The notes under the pieces: model-generated
What the model saw: only the letters and a program-made list of their open reading frames with translations
The model's database searches: none
What the model was told of the DNA's origin: nothing
Position numbers and translations under genes: made by a program
Part shown: positions 6,221 to 11,147 of the stretch, piece after piece
Layout: each line of letters starts with the position of its first letter
Numbering within the stretch: position 1 is the first letter of the stretch
Assembly: GCA_003483565.1 (NCBI GenBank)
Contig: DMYZ01000256.1
Coordinates: forward strand, 1-11,147
DNA from: Prevotella sp.
GTDB taxonomy: Bacteria; Bacteroidota; Bacteroidia; Bacteroidales; Bacteroidaceae
DNA length: 11,147 nucleotides
Direction: 5' to 3'

Positions 6221-9200
6221 TTAGAAAAGATTTCTCCCATGGCAGTTCTTGAATTTCTTGCCGCTTCCACATGGGCATGGATCATTTGGACGAGGTGTCT
6301 TTTCTGCACGGTATGGCACATGGTTAACCGGAGTGCCTTCACGGGTGTCTTGATTTCTGGCAACCCGTTGAGCCTGGCGTGCAGCGCGTTCCTGCTCGGC
6401 TTCAATATCGTCTTTTTGTTCTACATAGCGTTGGCTGTGTTGTTCTGGTGCTGCTTCATGAACTTCTTCCTGTGTATCAGGGATCTGAGCACGCATGAGA
6501 ATACCGGTAATACGAGTATTCATCTCGTCAATCATGGTATCCCAAGCCTTGACACTTTCAAGTTTGAATACTAACAGCGGATCCTTTTGTTCGTAAGAAG
6601 CATTCTGTACGGAGTGCCGGAGTTCATCAAGCTGACGGAGATTTTCTTTCCATTCCTCATCAATAATGTGGAGCATGATGACTTTTTCAAACTGTTTAAC
6701 GACGCTTTTAGCTTCACTGTCATAAGCTTCTTTCAGATTGCAAGGAATATTATATACACCTTTACCATCAGAGATAGGCACCATGATGCGTTCGTACATC
6801 TGTCCCTGGTTTTCATAAACTTCTTTGATGATAGGCCATGCAACACTTTGGATTCGATCTGCTTTACGCTTGAAGGACGCAATAGCTTCCTGATAAGCGC
6901 GTTCTGCTTCATCCTCTTTGTTGTTGTTCTCATATTCGTCAGCATCAAAAGGTATTTCCATGGACAGCACTTTGAGGAACTGCTCTGATGCGTCCTTGTA
7001 GTTGTTGTTCATGACAATGTTAAGTACACGGTCCCAGATAACATTACTAATATCCATGCCAATACGTTCACCCATCAAAGCGTGACGGCGCTTTTCATAG
7101 ATTACGGTACGCTGCTTATTCATGACATCATCATATTCCAGCAGATGTTTACGGATACCGAAGTTGTTTTCTTCGACTTTCTTCTGGGCGCGCTCAATAC
7201 TTTTGCTTATCATTGGACTCTCAATGCGTTCGCCATCCTTAAAACCGAGACGGTCCATAACTTTGGCAATACGTTCGCTTGCGAAGAGCCGCATCAGTTT
7301 ATCTTCGAGTGATACATAGAAAACAGAAGATCCTGGGTCTCCCTGACGTCCTGAACGACCACGCAACTGACGGTCTACACGACGGCTTTCATGGCGCTCT
7401 GTACCAATGATGGCAAGACCTCCAGCTTCCTTGACTTCCGGTGTCAGTTTAATATCGGTACCACGACCTGCCATATTCGTAGCAATGGTGATCACACCCT
7501 TACCGTCGACAGAACGACCGGCTTCAGCAACGATTTGTGCTTCCTTCTGATGAAGTTTGGCATTCAAAACATTGTGAGGGATGTTCCTCATCTTCAACAT
7601 CTTGCTCAGCAATTCACTGATTTCTACAGAGGTTGTACCTACAAGAACTGGACGTCCAGCATCTCGCATGGCTTCGACCTCATCAATGACAGCTTTATAC
7701 TTTTCACGTTGTGTCTTGTAGACACGATCGTCAAGATCCTTACGGATAATAGGGCGGTTGGTCGGAATTTCAACAACATCCAGCTTATAGATATCCCATA
7801 ACTCACCGGCTTCTGTACTGGCAGTACCAGTCATACCTGCAAGTTTATGATACATACGGAAGTAATTTTGCAGGGTGATGGTTGCAAAGGTTTGTGTAGC
7901 TGCTTCTACTTTTACATGTTCCTTAGCTTCAATAGCCTGATGCAATCCGTCACTCCAGCGACGCCCTTCCATGATACGACCAGTTTGTTCATCTACAATC
8001 TTAACTTCACCGTCCATGACAACATATTCGTCATCCTTATTAAACATGGTATAGGCTTTCAACAATTGCTGGAGGGTATGGACACGTTCGCTCTGTACAG
8101 CGTAGTGGTTGAAAAGGTCATCCTTCTTATCAAGACGCTCCTGATCAGAGAGACCTTTTTCATTTTCCAATGAAGAAAGTTGGGCTGTTATATCAGGCAA
8201 TACGAACAGAGTCTTGTCTTTAACCTGTTTGGCCAGCCAGTCTGTACCTTTGTCAGTAAGATCTGCGCTGTTGAGTTTTTCGTCAACAACGAAATAAAGA
8301 GGTTCTACAGCCTTAGGCATCTCGCGGTTGTTGTTGGCCATATAGAATTCTTCTGTCTTCAGCAACCCTGCTTTAATACCTTCTTCTGATAAATATTTGA
8401 TAAGCGGCTTATTCTTAGGAAGAGCCTTGTGAGAACGGAAAAGACTCAGGAAACCTTGCTCAAGTGTTTTCTGATCATTGTTATTGGTTCCCTCTGTTAT
8501 CTTTAGTTTTGCATCTGCCAGGTATTCCGTAGCCTGTTTACGCTGCACCTCATAAAGACGTTCAACCAAAGGCTGGTACTCTTCAAACATCTGATCGTCT
8601 CCTTTTGGAACAGGACCGGAAATAATAAGAGGGGTACGGGCGTCATCAATGAGCACAGAGTCAACCTCATCGACTATGGCATAGTTATGTTCACGCTGTA
8701 CCAGGTCATCTGGGCTTACAGCCATGTTATCACGGAGATAATCGAATCCAAATTCATTATTAGTACCAAAGGTGATATCTGCCTGATAGGCTTTACGCCG
8801 TTCCGGAGAGTTTGGACGATGCTTATCAATGCAGTCAACAGAGAGACCGTTGAATTCGTACAGAGGTCCCATCCATTCTGAGTCACGTTTAGCCAGGTAA
8901 TCATTAACGGTGACCATGTGAACACCATTACCAGTTAACGCATTCAGAAAAACAGGAAGTGTAGCTACGAGAGTCTTACCTTCACCTGTGGCCATCTCGG
9001 CAATCTTACCTTGATGCAAAACGATACCTCCGAAAAGCTGTACATCGTAGTGGATCATATTCCAGGTAATCTTATTGCCACCGGCAGTCCATGTGTTATG
9101 GTATATAGCTTTGTCACCATCTATTGTAATGAAATCTTTGTTTGGATCGCTTGCCAGTTCCCTGTCAAATTTGGTTGCTGTAACAACTGTCTCCTCATTT

Positions 9201-9568
9201 TCGGAAAGGCGGCGTGCTGTATCCTTAACGATGCTGTAAGCTACGGGAAGAACTTCGGTCAAAGCATCTTCATATTTTTTAAGTTCATCTTCATGGAGCT
9301 TATCTATCTGATTGAAGATATCTTCGCGCTCGTCGATAGGAATTTCTTCAATATTAGAGCGTAGCTCTGTGATTTTTTCTCTTTCCTCTTTACCTGCATC
9401 CTGAACATATTTTTTTATCTCATTGGTCTTATTACGAAGTTCATCGTTGCTCAGTGCTTTTATCTCGGGGTAAGCTGCTTTAATTTTCTCTACTAAAGGC
9501 AGAATTAATTTCATATCTCGTGTTGATTTACTTCCGAACAGAGATTGAAGGAATTTTGTTAAACTCAT
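6221..9568 (-). CDS. secA: Preprotein translocase ATPase SecA
   Basis: The 1115-aa motor that pushes unfolded preproteins through SecYEG. NBD1 shows MATGEGKTL (192-200, Walker A K198), DEVDSVLIDDARTPL (300-314, DEVD box), and the preprotein cross-linking domain from about 227 onward. NBD2 carries MTGTAS (579-584), TNMAGRGTDIKL (697-708) and RQLRGRSGRQGDPG (733-746, arginine finger region). The helical scaffold and wing domains follow. The C-terminal zinc site is CPCGSGKKFKNCH (C1098, C1100, C1109, H1110), which in other SecA proteins binds SecB or ribosomes. The protein is some 210-270 residues longer than the E. coli and B. subtilis forms because of inserts at about 57-105 and 335-500, as is usual in Bacteroidota. 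The MSLTKFLQSLFGSK start is typical. An A/T-rich 105-base gap separates it from the 117-aa gene upstream; I found no convincing promoter in the gap, so read-through from lnb is likely. Confidence 0.98.
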   Translation of the reverse strand: MSLTKFLQSLFGSKSTRDMKLILPLVEKIKAAYPEIKALSNDELRNKTNEIKKYVQDAGKEEREKITELRSNIEEIPIDEREDIFNQIDKLHEDELKKYEDALTEVLPVAYSIVKDTARRLSENEETVVTATKFDRELASDPNKDFITIDGDKAIYHNTWTAGGNKITWNMIHYDVQLFGGIVLHQGKIAEMATGEGKTLVATLPVFLNALTGNGVHMVTVNDYLAKRDSEWMGPLYEFNGLSVDCIDKHRPNSPERRKAYQADITFGTNNEFGFDYLRDNMAVSPDDLVQREHNYAIVDEVDSVLIDDARTPLIISGPVPKGDDQMFEEYQPLVERLYEVQRKQATEYLADAKLKITEGTNNNDQKTLEQGFLSLFRSHKALPKNKPLIKYLSEEGIKAGLLKTEEFYMANNNREMPKAVEPLYFVVDEKLNSADLTDKGTDWLAKQVKDKTLFVLPDITAQLSSLENEKGLSDQERLDKKDDLFNHYAVQSERVHTLQQLLKAYTMFNKDDEYVVMDGEVKIVDEQTGRIMEGRRWSDGLHQAIEAKEHVKVEAATQTFATITLQNYFRMYHKLAGMTGTASTEAGELWDIYKLDVVEIPTNRPIIRKDLDDRVYKTQREKYKAVIDEVEAMRDAGRPVLVGTTSVEISELLSKMLKMRNIPHNVLNAKLHQKEAQIVAEAGRSVDGKGVITIATNMAGRGTDIKLTPEVKEAGGLAIIGTERHESRRVDRQLRGRSGRQGDPGSSVFYVSLEDKLMRLFASERIAKVMDRLGFKDGERIESPMISKSIERAQKKVEENNFGIRKHLLEYDDVMNKQRTVIYEKRRHALMGERIGMDISNVIWDRVLNIVMNNNYKDASEQFLKVLSMEIPFDADEYENNNKEDEAERAYQEAIASFKRKADRIQSVAWPIIKEVYENQGQMYERIMVPISDGKGVYNIPCNLKEAYDSEAKSVVKQFEKVIMLHIIDEEWKENLRQLDELRHSVQNASYEQKDPLLVFKLESVKAWDTMIDEMNTRITGILMRAQIPDTQEEVHEAAPEQHSQRYVEQKDDIEAEQERAARQAQRVARNQDTREGTPVNHVPYRAEKTPRPNDPCPCGSGKKFKNCHGRNLF

Positions 9569-9673
9569 TTTTTTTATTTTATTCGTGAAATTGGGTTTGA
9601 ATGCAAAAACAAGAAAAATATAGGATTCATCTTATTATTATTGCATTTGATATTTGGACATAGAATACCAAAA

Positions 9674-10027
9674 TTAAGCAGTAGGCCCTCGAATAAAACG
9701 AGTATTGATGATATTGCTTTGATGAGCATTCTCAATAAAGGAAAATTCGTTTGTACTATTTTGTTGGTGTATAGAAAATTCTAATGGACGAAAAAGAATA
9801 GTATGTCCCGTAGGATATATTTTTTTATTGAACTCTTTTTCAGAGGCTTGCTTTAACGCTTTTATCACTGACAGGATGTCATGCTCCAAAGCTAATGCTT
9901 CAGATTGTCGAAGAACCTCCTGATAAGACATATCAGCCATGGCTAGCTTAAGAGCGGATTCATATTTCTGCGCTTCTGCTCCCGTTGCTGCTAAAACTAC
10001 AAGCAGTACTGTGATATATCTGTTCAT
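9674..10027 (-). CDS. Small secreted protein of unknown function between lnb and secA
   Basis: A 117-aa protein that I do not recognise. The N-terminus is a clear Sec signal peptide: MNRY, a hydrophobic core ITVLLVVLAATG, then a signal peptidase I site AEA|QK after residue 19. There is no cysteine anywhere, so it is neither a lipoprotein nor disulphide-bonded. The mature part of about 98 residues has a predicted helical first half (about 22-64, rich in Ala, Leu, Glu and Lys) and a polar, Asn/Gln/His-containing second half without obvious repeats (about 65-117). The ATG at 10025-10027 overlaps the TGA of the upstream lnb gene as ATGA, which suggests translational coupling and makes this start firm. 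Its place between lnb and secA suggests a periplasmic role near lipoprotein maturation or export; this is inference from position only. Confidence 0.78.
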   Translation of the reverse strand: MNRYITVLLVVLAATGAEAQKYESALKLAMADMSYQEVLRQSEALALEHDILSVIKALKQASEKEFNKKIYPTGHTILFRPLEFSIHQQNSTNEFSFIENAHQSNIINTRFIRGPTA

Positions 10028-11147
10028 TTACTATATTTGAAGTTGAATATGTTTCTAATAAGCAAAGATAATGCCAAGAGCATAACCCCGTCAGCATAAT
10101 TTTGAAAAAGTCTTCCTGTTAGCATCAAAATAACACATATGATGGAAAAGGTCATATAGCGGGTACCCTTCTTGCTCCATTCCTTTTTCCGAAGGCTGTT
10201 TATAACTGACCAGCCAAAAATAAGATTAAGTGGATTGAAGAGTAATATTTGCAGATTGAAACTTACTGTTGGATGCTTGGAAAAGATCATGATGAAAAGA
10301 ACCAGTCCGATAAGCCCTGTTAACAGGTTAAGGATAAGGTCGAACACCCATAACTTTTTCTTTTTGCGATATTCATAAGTACAGATACCTAAAATAATAA
10401 TGAATATTAAAATAGAGGTCTTGAATGGTGTCATAAATGGACTCGAATTTTCGACATTCGTTTTAGCCTGCAACAAGTAAAAGGAGCAACCGACTAATTT
10501 TGTATTCATATTTGATATACTGTCGAAGGTTCCTTCGTAATGAATATCCTCAATATCTTTACAAAGATTATCTGGCAGGAACTGCTGTTTTTCTTTGTTA
10601 ATATCAAAATCGGCAGGAAGTCCCAGCAAAAGGTCTTCTCCACATCTTGTCCACGGATAACTGGTATTCCATTTATGGATCTCCTTTCGATATGTTGTCG
10701 GCTGGTAGACTGAGCTGATATTCGTTTCGGCACGATGGATATGAGTGAGGATCATGTCACGAGCTCTCGTTGTGCAGTTGTCATAGAAAAAGTTATATCT
10801 GTAAGTGGCATTTTCTTCTTTAGCATTTTCTGACAAAGCTTGAAGAATGTCCAGTTTCTCTTTTCTGGTAAGCTTCAAATCCTGCTGAATGACCCAGCGT
10901 CCTTCCTCTTCATATTCTTCCATGAAATCCGACATGGTCTGTATCCCCAGTTGATAATCCGTCAGTCCTAGAATAAAACGGGATATAAAGTAAGGCTGGT
11001 CGAAAGAGAACATACCATAGTTGAATGCCAGATCCTGATGGTGTATTTTGTCATTTACTCTTAAGGCTGAATGCCCGAACATGGAATAAATTTCCTTGCC
11101 AGGCCCGCAGGTAAGCAAGCTTATGTCTACTGAGTCCATAGACTTAA
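10024..11147 (-). CDS. lnb: Lnb-type lipoprotein N-acyltransferase (DUF4105), N-terminal end beyond the window
   Basis: An inner-membrane protein of the DUF4105/Lnb family. In Bacteroides, Lnb adds the third acyl chain to the N-terminal Cys of lipoproteins, replacing Lnt. The periplasmic domain shows LTCGPGKEIYSMFGHSALRV (C11 and H23 counted from the first visible Met), an NYGMFSF segment (40-46), YDNCTTRARD (119-128, C122) and LGLPAD (172-177). The family is NlpC/P60-like, so H23 and C122 are plausible catalytic residues. A C-terminal membrane part of about five segments follows (about 241-255, 264-287, 293-315, 328-346 and 350-366), containing HPTVSFNLQILLFNPLN (289-305). The frame is still open at 11147 and the Met at 11139 lies directly before the conserved domain. 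The true start and signal peptide are therefore probably outside the window. The stop overlaps the next gene's ATG. Family assignment is strong; enzyme activity is inferred from the family. Confidence 0.87.
   Translation of the reverse strand, partial: KSMDSVDISLLTCGPGKEIYSMFGHSALRVNDKIHHQDLAFNYGMFSFDQPYFISRFILGLTDYQLGIQTMSDFMEEYEEEGRWVIQQDLKLTRKEKLDILQALSENAKEENATYRYNFFYDNCTTRARDMILTHIHRAETNISSVYQPTTYRKEIHKWNTSYPWTRCGEDLLLGLPADFDINKEKQQFLPDNLCKDIEDIHYEGTFDSISNMNTKLVGCSFYLLQAKTNVENSSPFMTPFKTSILIFIIILGICTYEYRKKKKLWVFDLILNLLTGLIGLVLFIMIFSKHPTVSFNLQILLFNPLNLIFGWSVINSLRKKEWSKKGTRYMTFSIICVILMLTGRLFQNYADGVMLLALSLLIRNIFNFKYSK
10061..10070 (-). promoter_or_regulatory. Possible internal -7 element inside the end of lnb
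   Basis: The minus strand reads TATCTTTGCT, nine of ten bases identical to the -7 boxes at the other three sites, 33 bases before the ATG of the 117-aa secreted protein. It could let the small gene and secA be transcribed without lnb. No -33 element is visible, and the site lies in coding sequence, so chance is a fair explanation. Confidence 0.25.

Noticed and set aside
9569..9673. A promoter for secA in the 105-base gap upstream of it
   Set aside because: The minus strand has AT-rich stretches such as TATATTTTTC but no TAnnTTTG match with a -33 box at a usual distance.
11137..11139. ATG at 11139 as the true start of the lnb gene
   Set aside because: The frame is still open upstream (codons for Lys-Ser before the Met), the conserved domain begins at once, and family members carry a signal or membrane segment before it, so the gene very likely starts outside the window.
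1..11147. A mobile element, phage, CRISPR array or defence island
   Set aside because: No transposase, integrase, terminal repeats, spaced direct repeats or tRNA were seen. All large genes are recognisable core genes.

Overview
The window looks like core chromosome from a member of the Bacteroidales (Bacteroides/Prevotella type). The evidence is a FeoA-FeoB fusion, a very long SecA (1115 aa) with the insertions usual for this phylum, a short primary-type sigma factor beginning MRQLKIS without region 1.1, an Lnb/DUF4105 membrane protein, promoter -7 elements of the TAnnTTTG type, and few recognisable Shine-Dalgarno sequences. I see no transposon, phage, CRISPR, tRNA or rRNA. Coding density is high and no stretch over 300 bases lacks a gene.

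Layout. (1) Positions 1-1655, minus strand: a polytopic membrane protein of the UPF0104/LPG_synthase_TM family, followed 9 bases later by an aminoacyl-histidine dipeptidase (pepD) cut by the left edge. (2) 1656-1839: a divergent intergenic region whose two -7 boxes are exact mirror copies of one 10-mer. (3) 1840-2712, plus strand: an RpoD/SigA-family sigma factor, ended by a perfect 16-bp terminator hairpin. (4) 2796-5285, minus, convergent with rpoD: the FeoA-FeoB ferrous iron transporter, with its own -7 box and a small palindrome upstream. (5) 5443-11147, minus: an apparent operon in the order lnb (5' end outside the window) -> 117-aa secreted protein of unknown function -> secA -> ABC ATPase.

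How they fit together. SecA drives export of preproteins across the inner membrane. Lnb is the Bacteroidota enzyme that N-acylates lipoproteins after export. The 117-aa protein between them has a signal peptide, and its start codon overlaps the lnb stop (ATGA), so it is probably co-translated with lnb and may act in the same envelope process. The ABC ATPase at the operon's end has no membrane partner in the window and has altered Q-loop and signature motifs. FeoAB imports Fe(II) and looks independently transcribed.

Most of the window is recognisable housekeeping sequence. The least described parts are the small secreted protein linked to lnb and secA, and the unpartnered ABC ATPase.
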